Assembly: GCA_963920665.1 (NCBI GenBank)
Contig: OY987268.1
Coordinates: 994,501-1,058,500, forward strand
Origin: Straminergon stramineum
Taxonomy: Eukaryota; Streptophyta; Bryopsida; Hypnales; Calliergonaceae
Direction: 5' to 3'
Length of the DNA: 64,000 bases
Position 1 is the first letter of the stretch; every line of letters begins with the position of its first letter. The notes below the pieces were generated by a model. It worked only from the letters and a program-made list of their open reading frames with translations, ran no database searches and was not told the origin of the DNA. The position numbers were made by a program, and so were the translations under genes. Below, one piece after another: positions 1 to 10,550 of this stretch.

Positions 1-1094
1 AATGCCAAGAATGTTTTTCAAGGACTATTGTCACCACTCCATTGGATAGTTAGATAAACTTAGATTTGCAAAAAATACCAACTTTGCAATGAACTAGTAG
101 GACTCTCGTCTCTTGAGCCTTACCTAATCCACAATATTCTTGAGTTCCTAGGCAAGGGTGATTCAGCTTCTTACAAATGCCTTTGCTTCACTAAGGAACA
201 TAAGCTCTTGAAGGGAAAGTTATCATACTAGTCTTGAGCCACCAACAAAACAAATTTCCACCAATACAAATAAGTGACAATGTAGAGAAGGGACCCATTG
301 AGTTAGTCGGGAATGTCATGAAGGCTAACTTGTGGAAGTATTGTAACCTCGACTCCCTACTTTAACCCCTAAAGGAGGTTGTAGCCACCATTAGCCTACA
401 TTTGGAGTATTCTACTCAGATGTGTAGGAGAATAGATGTATTTGCAAATAAATGCAACTTGAATATTTTGGGCATTGGTGTAAGGAATATTTAAATATAT
501 ATTTTTTAAATTCAGAGATTAAATGAAGAATTTGTGCCTATGGAAAGTGAGTCAACACGCATGTATAATATGAACCGTATCTCTTGCACCCTCGTGCAAT
601 TAATTATGTTGCTATGGGGTGTCAAGTTTTAAAGTAGTGACCGGTTTAAGAGGTCAGTTAGTTTCATTGAATAGCATTTAGTAGAATCATGGATCTTGAG
701 CATTGCACAATCAAACACAAGTAGAACATGAAGCTTTACTTGACGTGGAGGTGATTGGGTAACATGTATTACGAAGTCACATCCCCTTGTTTTGGTCTAA
801 CAGGATGGTCATAGTTACTCATTGCATGTGTGAAGTACGATACTAGATTCCATGAACATCTACAGAAGACCTTGCCCAAGCCCTGCCCATGTTTATATTT
901 TTTACAAACTTTTGGCTGTTGAAGTATGCCTAAATATTTTTCTATGCTTTACCAACCTCCATAGGGAATACAAGTAAGAAATTTGGGATAAAAAAGAAGC
1001 TTCCTAATCCCTGAAATATTGCTTTGTAGAAAAATTGCCCTCAAGTTATGGCCCAAATAGCACCTTTACTCTTAAGCCCAACTTCCTTTAGGTG
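1..1094. other. Non-coding AT-rich sequence
   Basis: No open frame of convincing composition and no RNA gene is visible. The only landmark is an isolated TTAACCCCTAAAGGA word near 362, identical to the end of the TTAA-flanked elements described elsewhere in the window. No partner end was found within about 700 bp, so it may be a solo end or the edge of a truncated copy. Confidence 0.5.
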
Positions 1095-1098
1095 TTAA

Positions 1099-2021
1099 CC
1101 CCTAAAGGACCATTTGTCTCCTCGAGGGACAATTTGGGTCCGGGCAAGTTCCTACTGTCTCAATTTTTAGTGATATTTTTTGGAATTTTTTGAGGTTGTG
1201 TATTTTTTCAAGAGTTTTGTGAAAATATATTTTTTCATATAATCGATGCATAGGAACAAAAGTTATGGCATAATAAGCAAAAATGGAGTTTGGCAGGCAA
1301 CACCAAAAAATCACAAAAAGTCAAAATAATTTTTTTTCAAATTTTTTTCTCAAAGATTATATTTTTTTTTACATATGAAGCTTTGTTTCATTCAATTTGG
1401 ACTAATAATGAGAAAGTTTTGGACAATTTCAGTTTTTCGGGCAATCTAAGCATCTTCTTGAAAAAATAACTTGTGGAATTCATTTTTGAATGCAATTTTT
1501 AGAATTTCTCTAAAAAAAATGCTAGACAAAGTTAGATTCTCTTGCTAGAACAATCTCATAGTTGGGATTATTGTGATTCAATTCCATCTAAAAACTATTA
1601 ACAATTTAGTTTTTTCTTCAATCCTGAACCCACCTCTTCTTAACAAATTTTTAATGAGTGAAAATTAAGTGATATTTTTCCAAATTTTTTTGGAAGATTC
1701 TCAACTCAACTACTTAACATAAATAAGTAGAAAATCGAAATCCATAGTGCAAAAAATTTGAACTAAGAAGATTCAAAGCCAAAAAATCTAGTCAAGCAAG
1801 ATGCAATAAAACTTGTTTTCTTCACTTTAAATGCATATATCTTGCAATCTGCATGGTCAAAGTTTCTGAAATTTCTTCCATGTATTCATATACTAGTCAA
1901 GTGTAAGATCTTACATATGGATATGCAAAAAAGAACAATTTTTAATGTTCTTTTCTCCTTGCAATAAAAATGAGAGTTTTGAGTGTTTTTTGATAGGAAA
2001 ATCACCTTGGTCCTTCAGGTG
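1099..2021 (+). mobile_element. TTAA-flanked non-autonomous DNA element, copy A
   Basis: The segment begins CCCCTAAAGGACCA and ends TTGGTCCTTCAGGTG, an imperfect inverted repeat, with TTAA on both sides (1095-1098 and 2022-2025). Its interior aligns by eye with copies at 18.56 and 60.71 kb (inverted) and a weaker one at 13.62 kb. Shared words include a run reading CTTGAAAAAATAACTTGT and the block TATCTTGCAATCTRYRTGGTCAAA near the right end. It has no coding capacity. Terminal CCC after a TTAA target is the pattern of the piggyBac superfamily, so that is the first hypothesis. A TIR that itself starts with TTAA is not excluded. About 923 bp. Confidence 0.7.
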
Positions 2022-2640
2022 TTAATAACTTCTTGGCAGTCCTGGAGCACGCAGAGAATTTAGGAAGAAGGGGGATGTTGGAAGTGTGTTTTCAATGATA
2101 CTAAGATTATACTGGATGCCACTTGGGGAAGAAACCGAATCAAATCCAGTTTGCTCAGGCTCCTCCTTTCCTTTCTGAACTGCACTGCCTTCAACTGAAG
2201 CTCTTATCAGCATTCTTCCTTCCTTCCGGCCGGCCGGCTGGCTGTCTGGCCCTCTCTCCCTAAGCTTACTTTGTACAGTACAGTAAGTTAAGCTTACTGT
2301 TCTGAAATGCGGAGCCGGAGGAACCATTCAGCTGTCCAATGATGTGCTCACTGTTGCTGTAGCTTAGAATAGCTTGTGACTGGGAAGGAAACGGCACCTC
2401 AAGAGCATCTCCACCGAACAAAGAAGCACAGACGCAGACCACCGCGGACAACGGGAAACCTTCATTCCGAGCGGGGGAATTATTACGGTACCTTACCTTA
2501 ACTTACCTTACGCAAGAGAGAGACTCAGATCAGATACTCCAGGGAATTCAGTCAGTCAGTTGGTGCACAGCCAGAAAGAAGTAACTCCAACCAGTGTAAA
2601 TGAAGAGTCCATTCACCTCCAATCCGCGAAAAAATAATGA
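2022..2640. other. GC-rich, CpG-containing island with weak minus-strand ORFs
   Basis: This stretch is clearly richer in G+C and CpG than its surroundings (CCGGCCGGCCGGCTGGC around 2228, CCGCGG around 2441). It contains short inverted words (TAAGCTTACTTTGTACAGTACAGTAAGTTAAGC is an interrupted palindrome near 2261-2296). Two minus-strand frames (2022-2327 and about 2266-2451) are open without recognisable domains. The second has hydrophobic residues near its start followed by a Ser/Asn-rich stretch and ends near a GTAAGC donor-like site, so a first exon is possible. It has no good in-frame ATG. I do not recognise it. A similar GC-rich block lies at 15.63-16.70 kb. Confidence 0.35.
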
Positions 2641-3714
2641 GTGGCATCAAGACTACCCTATGCGTGGAGGTCAGATTTAGCATAAAATTTAATCATTTTT
2701 GTAAAAAAACAATCTCCTGTGTCATTTTGTGAATGGTGTGAGGTGACATGGACCCTTGAGAATCTAACATGGGAATTCAAATTTGGACACATGAGTTCCA
2801 AATAGTAGCTTCATGTACAGTAAACACCTTCTATAGAATTGGTGCACATTAAACCAAAAAGGACATTGAGGACATTGAAGTGTATGATGAATGACTTAGA
2901 GTGGTTTGTTCTCTCATTCTCTTGTTCTCTCTCTCTCAAATAAAGTTTGGCCCATAATCATGGGTTTAGTGCTTTATGCTATCATCAAGAAGCACATATG
3001 GAAAACTCCCCTAGTTGTGACAAAGAGTGGCAAGGTTTGTACAAACCATGATCACGTTGCCATAAAAACTAACTAATTATATTCTTACACAAATTGGAGT
3101 TGTAAAGGACGCTAAGGATGTGAGTACAAGGTAGTGCCACAACCACAAAGTAAGTCCTTGCATGTAAGTACACTCATAGTAGTATATGGAGTTCAACACC
3201 CCAATTTGCACTCATTGTCACCTCTCCTGCCAATATTTAGTGGACATATGGATGACTAGTAAAAACTTGATTGGAAGACTACCTGCACTTGAACACCTCA
3301 GGAAGCTTGTCCAAAATCCAACAATCAAACCATAGTGCAATCTTTTACGATTACCACTTTGTAGCTAATTTTTTGAGTGTTATTACTACCTAGAGAACAG
3401 TGCATGCAAGAACTGCGTTTAGTAAAATGGCTTCATCACATCACGGAGCTCCCTTGGACAATTCCGGGGAACAGGTTTTTACACATTAGAGAGTTTTTTT
3501 TGTTTTTTTTATTGTTTTTGAAACGGCCTTTACTGGGTCTCAATGAGCATACTTATCTTGCTTTCAACTGAAATTTTTTGCTTGGATTTGGTGATAAAGA
3601 TAACAACTAGGAAAGCTCTAAAGACACCTCATGCACGCAAACTAACAAACTTTTTTGTCTATTGGCTTGCATGGGCATAGGTGAGGAGCTTTCCCTCCTA
3701 CATTGCTAGCATGT
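2641..3714. other. Non-coding sequence
   Basis: Nothing supportable. Short open frames here (for example 3377-3571) have low-complexity Leu/Phe-rich translations driven by T-runs and show no domain. Confidence 0.5.
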
Positions 3715-3965
3715 GAGTGGGGAGCAAGGAGCAAGGAGCGGGGAGCATGGAAGGGGGAGCGGGGAGCGTAGATCTTGGAAAAAAAAGGAAAGAAATGGAA
3801 GGATGTGAATAAAATTTTGGATGAAAGTGGATGAAAATTTAATGAAAGTGAATGAATTTTAGGTAGTCATCAAAGAATTGGGTGAAAGTTTAAAAAAATT
3901 GGATGGAAGTAGATGAAAAAAGTGGATGACAATAGATGAAAACACTAGTTGAAAGGAATGTGAAC
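3715..3965 (+). repeat. Left inverted subterminal repeat of the 3.7-10.55 kb unit
   Basis: GTGGGGAGCAAGGAGCAAGG and related GGGAGC words at 3718-3770 are followed by repeated GATGAAAGTGGATGAAAAT and TTGGATGGAAGTAGATGAA words to about 3950. The mirror-image block is at 10,230-10,550. Confidence 0.55.
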
Positions 3966-4578
3966 AGAGAAAATCCGAAGGAAGAAAATGGGAAACCCAG
4001 GATCAAATTCTGTTGCCATGCATAAACTAAAACTTCTTGGGTGCATTGCCTATGACCACGGAAGTAGGGTGTCCTAAGACTGTGGAGTATGAAAGGGTGG
4101 GATTCAACAACCATAATACAAGAGAATGCAATTAAACCTATTATGTATATATCTCAAGGGTTTCAAGGACATTGGGACAAGGCTATTGTGCTTGTATAAG
4201 GAATTTAGGGTTCCCAATTCATGACCAATATATTATGATTTCACATGTAGGTCACATGCTAGGAATTGGTGGAGGCACAATAGTAAGGAATATAAAGTAC
4301 ATTAACATGATGTGAGAGGCAAAATACAATGAAATATAATGCAAAATACCAATAGACTAAAGATTGGTTTAGGGTGCAATTTCACATATAAAATTGAAGC
4401 GCATGTAGTGGCCCTTGTAGTCTCTCTACATCTTCAATGATGAGTACAATAAACACATAGCGTGTTTAGGCTTTGGACAAAGAAAATCCTAATTTGATTC
4501 CAAATGATTTAGTATCCCACTAAGAAGGACTTGCTTGACTTCATTGAAACAAAAACTAGTGGCATGAATGAATCCATC

Positions 4579-5800
4579 TCATGTAGATTGGAGGTTGCAA
4601 ATGACAGTGAAGACAAAGTAAAGATGCTTACAATTTGCCGAGGTTCCACGCTTTTCGAGGCACTTCAGCTTCATCTCCTTGAAATACGGGTAGGTACAAT
4701 CCGGGAATGATGAGATTGTAAGCACATACTTTTCAATTCGAGGCTCTAAACCAGAAATGAGGGAAACTATGCAACCAAATCCAGGATGAGGAACCATGGT
4801 TACCCTTTGAATGTGTGCATTCAGAGTCAAGGCTGAAGCACAATTGTTTTGGTGCTTAGTTGTTGGGGCCTTCGAGTTTTAACGAATGACTTTCCTTGCT
4901 TGAATGTTGGGATGCTCGTCAGGTAGAGATGGAACAGGGTAGCCATGCACCAAATTGATGCCTACTTCTCCACTGAACAATCTTTGGGGTGAAATGAGTT
5001 GATGTTGCGGAAGTTGGAAACTGGACGCTTCAAAGGCTAAAATCTCAGCCTTCAAGAGTTCGGTGCCCATTTGAACAAGCCATATGGTTGGAACAAGGGG
5101 TCTTGATAACACCCATTTTCTACATGTTCCCTTCATACAACATTCAATATCATCGTTGCAAAAGAAAAATTACATATGGTCATTACAATTCTTTCTGTAA
5201 TTCACCATCATACATGTATAAGTTGGCGTTGTAGTTGCAACGTTGTTGTGGATTATTTTAGTTGTACACTTCTTCTTCATAATTGCTTGAAGTGCGAAGC
5301 AGGCCTTCGTTGATGTCTTCAGTAATCAGGCAATGTGCCATTACATCTCATCACAAATGCTCTCTTGAATTGCTAACACATGAGTTGACTCATGTGTTAG
5401 GTCATGCGCACTATTTCTGTCTGAGTTCTCTTCATCTAACATCACGTCATCAATGTGTACATTCTTAGTTGGAGAAACAGCCTTAAGAATAGAATTCAAA
5501 TTTTGAGTGCTTGTTGTAGCTCTCCATGATCTTGTGTGAATGCAAGGATGTGAGAAATTCACCTTATCTGGTCTATGAGAACCATATTCACAACCAAGTG
5601 GCATGTTTGCTTTTCTTTTTTGTGACCCAAAAACTTCTTCACCTTCTAAATGGACCTCTCTATTGAGGAATTCCTCCACTTCTGGAATGTTTGAAATAGC
5701 TTTTGTTAGCACCTTGGGATTTCCAGTCTGCTCAACCAACTGTTGGGCAACACATAACAGTAGTTCTTCCTTCCCTGGTCCCGTCTCGGCTTAGTTCCCC
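4579..5800 (-). pseudogene. SWIM zinc-finger, transposon-type protein, broken
   Basis: Three minus-strand open segments run in order 5.79-5.34, 5.14-4.88 and 4.83-4.58 kb. The last contains ISSFPDCTYPYFKEM, then GTSANCKHLYFVFTVICNL. This matches the C-x-C...C-x-H layout of SWIM fingers, with the second Cys of the first pair replaced by Tyr. The upstream segment reads KGTCRKWVLSRPLVPTIW and the first holds a basic, Ser-rich stretch ending in a stop near 5341. Reading-frame breaks separate the segments and no complete frame exists. Some may be introns, since GT/AG dinucleotides are present. SWIM domains bind DNA or proteins and are typical of MULE/FAR1-like transposase proteins. The family beyond SWIM is not identified. 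It lies divergent to the methyltransferase-like gene at 6.9-9.6 kb. Confidence 0.55.
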
Positions 5801-6894
5801 TTCAGGTACTAATAATATTGGACCATTTGCATGAAAGCTCTAAAAAAGTCGTCTACCATGGCAATGTATAAGTCGTTTCCACGATTTCTAGATTGTTATA
5901 GCCACTTGTTGTGGACTATCTCAACTACGTTGCAGGATTGCATTTCTGAAAGCTCCAATTCAGTAAGATCCTAGAAATGTAGAGTTCAATTATCACAATG
6001 AGTTTTCATTATACTTTGAGCTAATCAATATTGAAGAACGCAAAAGGTAAGATAACAATGAAGCCCATCGAGGTTCCAGTCATCTTGCAACGCTTTTTAA
6101 TACCGCTCTAGTGAAGCACATTATTTTATTATAAAAGCTTGTGCACTTTTCATGAGTGTACCCTGGGAAAGACCCCTCTCAGCACTGAGAGGGCCATTCA
6201 GGTTAACCGAGCAATGCACCACTTACCCAGTAGTGCTTCAAAGAGTTCCATAGCTAATCCAAAAATAAATGATGAATCCCTAATGGTTGGCATTCATGGA
6301 CCCCTCTCGCTCCCTCATGGCCAAGAGGGCCACTTCATGCATGACTGGTTGGAATAATGTCCATTTCCTATGAGTGGTAAACAAACTACGGAAGAGCCAT
6401 TCGGCAATACAAATTGAGCTTTCTAGAGTATAGATGTAAGTACTTCAAAACGCTTATAAGTAAAAGTCACATAGTTTGGAGACTTACTAGTTGCATGACC
6501 CCCCCCCCACTAGCGATAACGGAAATGCCAAAATGAAAGCCATAGCTCCAATCAATGGAGTCCTTGTCCCGTAGTAGCACCTGATGACAACCACCATGCT
6601 CTAATAGCAAGGTAACGCATTTCAGACTCTTTTGGAGAAGTAGCATTCTTGTATTGTTTGCATAGCATACAATGTTGATCTTGCAAGTCCCCACGAATTT
6701 CAGCCTTTGTATGCTTTTCCATTGACTAATACCAATGAAAGAGACAAGTTTTTTCTTAGTTTTCCATTGGTTTATTTTCAAGGTAACACATGGTTCTGTT
6801 ATTTTCTAGTTATCATTTTTTTGCACCTAAGTATCTTGCCTTTTTGTTCTTCACTTCCTTACTTGAGCACACCATGTTCTCATGTTGTGTTTTT

Positions 6895-9577
6895 GCAATT
6901 GCAGCAAGAAATTGCAAGAGTTGCTGATGTTATAGTTTGAAAATACAACGAGGAAAACGTGGATGAAGAGGTGAATAAGGACGGGGTTGCAGCGGCAATG
7001 CGGAGTTCAATTAAGGAAACCATGAAGAAGCTATACAAAAAGTTATCTAAGATAGTAGCAATGGCTAATCCTGCACTTGGTCAAGGTTGGTTGGAGGAGG
7101 TATAATCCATTTATAGTTGATATTAGATGCTTCAAGCTTTTCTTTGAGTTATCCTTTTCTAAATAGGTGGTCATTGCATGTACACAGATTGAGCGGCACT
7201 AGAGCCTCTACGCCATTCTTGAGTTGACTCTAGAAAAGTTGTAAATGATTGCCACATCCAATGTGAGTGCCATGTTCAAGGTCAGGTGGTTGAAATGGAT
7301 CAACACCTCGGGGCCCAATTGAGAGGCACACCGCTTCCCACAACGGCCCATGAATGAGGAAAAATTACAATTATTCCTTTCAAAGGCATGTTGGTATGCA
7401 AGGGTAAGCTTCTTATCTATGCATTACTAGCTCTCTTTGTATTAGTGTAGTAAATTTCATTAGGTTTATATAAGTTCCTTTTATATAATATATTAGAGAT
7501 ACTTGAGTTTTCACTAATTCAGATGTGTTTACTCCAAATTAGTTGTCTAGGATGTTTTCCAATGAAGTGGTTCTATTTTTCTTATATTTTCTTTTGATGT
7601 ACATTGAGACACTTGGTTGCTTCATGAATCTAATTCTAATTCATTTTGGTCGTACACCAGACTACCCCTCCATGAAGTGAGATAGACTTACTTGTAAACT
7701 TCTTATGTAGGTACTTCAAGTTCGAATTGTACGGCAAGAAAGCCCTTGCAAAGGCTGATTTGCCCCCATTCCTTACCACATGGCTAGATCGATCCTCTAT
7801 AGACTATATGTTTTCTGCCACACAGTTGAAAAACTAGACCAGCTTTCATCTGCAGGCTTGCCCTTGGTACCTAGAGTGCAACTTCGGAACCACTCCACCA
7901 AAAGAAGAGATTCTTTTTTAGACATTCAAGAATACCGCTGTTGTTGAGCCTGAGTCTGATGATTTTTTTGGATTAGATCCGGAGGCACGAGATAGAGCCA
8001 TCAAGAGGTGTGAAGCATTAGACAAGAGGAAATTGGAGAGGCTAGAAGATGCCAAGAAGAAGACTGAGGAAAACAAGAAGAAGAGACTTGTTGCCGAAGC
8101 TAAGAAGGAGCAAGACAAGGGTAAAAAGAAGGGCATGAAGAGGAAGGTTGAGACACCATTGCAATGGCTACAAGTGCGGTTGACATGAAAGAAGGGTCAT
8201 CTGGTTTTTCACTAACTCAAGAGCACTTGGTGCATGGATTGACACCAACAATTCACAATCTAGACCCTATACTGGATATTGATGAGTACATTTTGAACTT
8301 GTTTCTAAGTAGTCTTCAGGGCACTAAAAAGGCCTATGACGACATTCTATCCTTCTTGGCCATAATAAGCCCTTAGTCTCTTCTGTTGACTACTATGTCT
8401 CTATAATTCTCACCACTAGTACCGCTACTGATCACACATCTATTGTCTTCTTGGCCCTAAACCCAAGCTTTGTTTACCATAGTGACATTTGTATTTCAAT
8501 GTAGATTTTCTAGGATCATAACCTTCTTGATTTCATGTCACTAATATACTTCCATACAACATACTAGTGACAAAGATTGCTACTTCAACGGAGTCCTCAA
8601 TTCCCAATGAGCAATGGACTTGATCATCGTGGATGTCCCTGAAGGTCTCCATATGCCCACCATATCAGTTGCACTTGGACCCATTTCTAAGTGGAACGAG
8701 TTCACATCTCAATGGTTAGTTCTTATTTTTGACTTCGCTTAAGAGTTTTTGCATGACAATAGTGGTATGTTGGTGATGTACCCAACCCCCTTTATTCCCC
8801 ATAGAAGCGACATTCTCGGATGTTGCAAGGAATATAATTTCAGGATACTCCTTACTTGGTTCGGCATGAATCATCTCCACTTGACCTTGCTTGTTGATCC
8901 CACTGAAACAATAAGAGCCAATCTATCCTCCTACATGTTTCTATTACATTTCCACCTTAATTGTATTGGATTCTTACTTCTTATGCCTACAGACTATGAG
9001 GTTTGCCATCTCTCTAGTGGTCAAGGAATGTGGACCGAAGACAAAGGAAGAATTTCCATTCCAGTTTGTGCCATCCCATGACGCGGTGGGTGTCAATGTG
9101 GGGCGCGACGACATCCTCCAGAATTTTTGTAACAAAGAAGACGTCACCATGAATGGCAACAAACCATGGCAGGGTCCTTAAGAAAAGGCTCGGCAATTCA
9201 TATAGATGCTTATAGAAGCTTGCTCTGAACCTGGGGATGTCGTCATCGACTCCACATCGTCTACAGGTAATTGTTGTTTTGTTACTTCAATTAATTTCTA
9301 TCAAATTATTAGATAATATAGTTTTTTTGATGTCATTGACTTCAACTTCTCTTAAATGCTAGTAGGGGCCAGCATTCAAGCTTGTTATGCCATGCGTCGA
9401 CACATTCTAGCATTTGAGGAGGACAAGGCCATATTTGATGCCTTCATTGCTCCAATCATGCGCGCAGTTGTGGATCCTAAATTGCCAACGCCACATCCTC
9501 CTACATGCGCTATAGATCTGGATGACCTGGATGTACTAGTCCAAGCTATTGTCAAGACATCACGATTCAGTAAGTAA
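6895..9577 (+). pseudogene. DNA-methyltransferase-like multi-exon gene, decayed
   Basis: A consistent frame can be followed through exon-like blocks. One at about 6.90-7.10 kb contains GVAAAMRSSIKETMKKLYKK. One at about 7.19-7.41 kb has AHRFPQRPMNEEKL and ends WYAR before GTAAGC. One at about 7.71-8.17 kb starts YFKFELYGKKALAKADLPPF after an AG acceptor and ends in a Lys/Glu-rich tail. Further blocks are at about 8.6-9.18 kb and 9.19-9.58 kb. The fourth holds MDLIIVDVPEGLHMPT and the last EACSEPGDVVIDSTSSTGAS followed by HILAFEEDKAIFDA. An IVDVPEG block preceding a GDVVxDxxxxTGxS block resembles motif IV before motif I of beta-class DNA methyltransferases, whose catalytic (D/N)PP(Y/W) would here be DVPE. 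At least six in-frame stops (for example in LYAILE-EKL* near 7240, LKN* near 7836, FDFA* near 8739) and a frame change near 8.17 kb mark it as dead. The enzyme assignment rests on motif order only. Confidence 0.5.
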
Positions 9578-10229
9578 GTTTTCCTCTGAGCTCTATGGTT
9601 TACAATTAGTGTTTACTTCATCGGTTAATTTGATCTAATACATTGTTCACTTGTAGGCGTAGGCAAGCCTCGACAATGAGGAACTCTAAATAGGTTCCAT
9701 TTTTTTCCAATCCTGCATTTTTTTCCAAGTCCCCCTAAGCCATTTCAGCTCTCCATGTATGCTAAGGCGGCTTCCAAGGATTCTGTTCCCTTAGACCCTA
9801 GGCCAACTTCTAGGGCCCATTTGGTAGATCCTTGTGTATTAAAATTCGTAGACAATTGTGCTGTAGAGTCAAATTCGTAGACATCAGATAGTGAGGGTAG
9901 TTCAACCTCAACCCGCTTCAATTGAAATTTTGTTGTGCACCACTATGGTATTTTCAGTGTATGTTGGGGATTGCCAATTTGTAGATCTCTCATTTCTTTT
10001 CTATTTGAGGTCTACTTATATAATTTATATGTTTGTGTCTCCAAATTGGATTATGTCATTGATAGTGATTTGAGGTTGTATTACCAAAATTAAACCCTAA
10101 AAGGATCAAACCTCTCACCCTAAACCCTACAACCCCACGGTTATAGGATATATATTTCTAGTAGAAATGGGACCCCTAAACCCTAATCACTTTTCAATTG
10201 AATGGGTTTCAATCCCAATCTTAGCCTTT

Positions 10230-10550
10230 TTTTTATGTCTTTTCCAACATGGCATCTGTTCATTGCATGTTCTCACCCATTTTTTCACCCATTTTCATCC
10301 ACTTTCATCCATTCTTGACACACATTCATCCATTTTCCAACCACTTTCATCTTGTTTTTTCCATCCACATTCATTAATTTTTTCTTCAACTTCCATCCAA
10401 TTTTCCAAAAAAATCTAGAAAATTCTTTATCTATTTATTCTCATATACATTTTCTTAAACAATATCCTTAAACCCTGTTCACCAATCCCCGCTTCTCGCT
10501 CACTACTCAATGCTCCATACTCACATACCAGCATTCCCCGCTTTCCCTCC
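10230..10550 (-). repeat. Right inverted subterminal repeat of the 3.7-10.55 kb unit
   Basis: TTTTCATCCACTTTCATCC and CTTCCATCCAATTTTCC words at 10,280-10,410 are followed by CCCCGCTTCTCGCTCACTAC and CCCCGCTTTCCCTCC at 10,488-10,545. These are the reverse complement of the block at 3715-3965. Plant telomere-like AAACCCTAAA words occur just inside (10,090-10,195). Confidence 0.5.

Larger units (their letters stand above)
3715..10550. mobile_element. Putative ~6.8 kb two-gene DNA transposon, decayed
   Basis: The left end (3715-3965) carries GGGGAGCAAGGAGC-type repeats followed by a stretch rich in TGGATGAAAGTGGATGAAAAT. The right end (about 10,230-10,550) carries the reverse complement of both blocks in mirrored order (TTTTCATCCACTTTCATCC, then CCCCGCTTCTCGCTC). 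Between these inverted ends lie two divergently arranged broken genes: a SWIM zinc-finger protein on minus (4.6-5.8 kb) and a methyltransferase-like multi-exon gene on plus (6.9-9.6 kb). SWIM proteins are common in Mutator-like and FAR1-type elements, which also have long subterminal inverted repeats. The exact ends and a target duplication were not found. Treating the whole as one unit is inference. Confidence 0.45.

Noticed and set aside
6494..6505. Poly-C run, like those at 35,284 (G) and 62,821
   Set aside because: Simple homopolymers. Useful as assembly caution but not evidence of a G-quadruplex element on their own.
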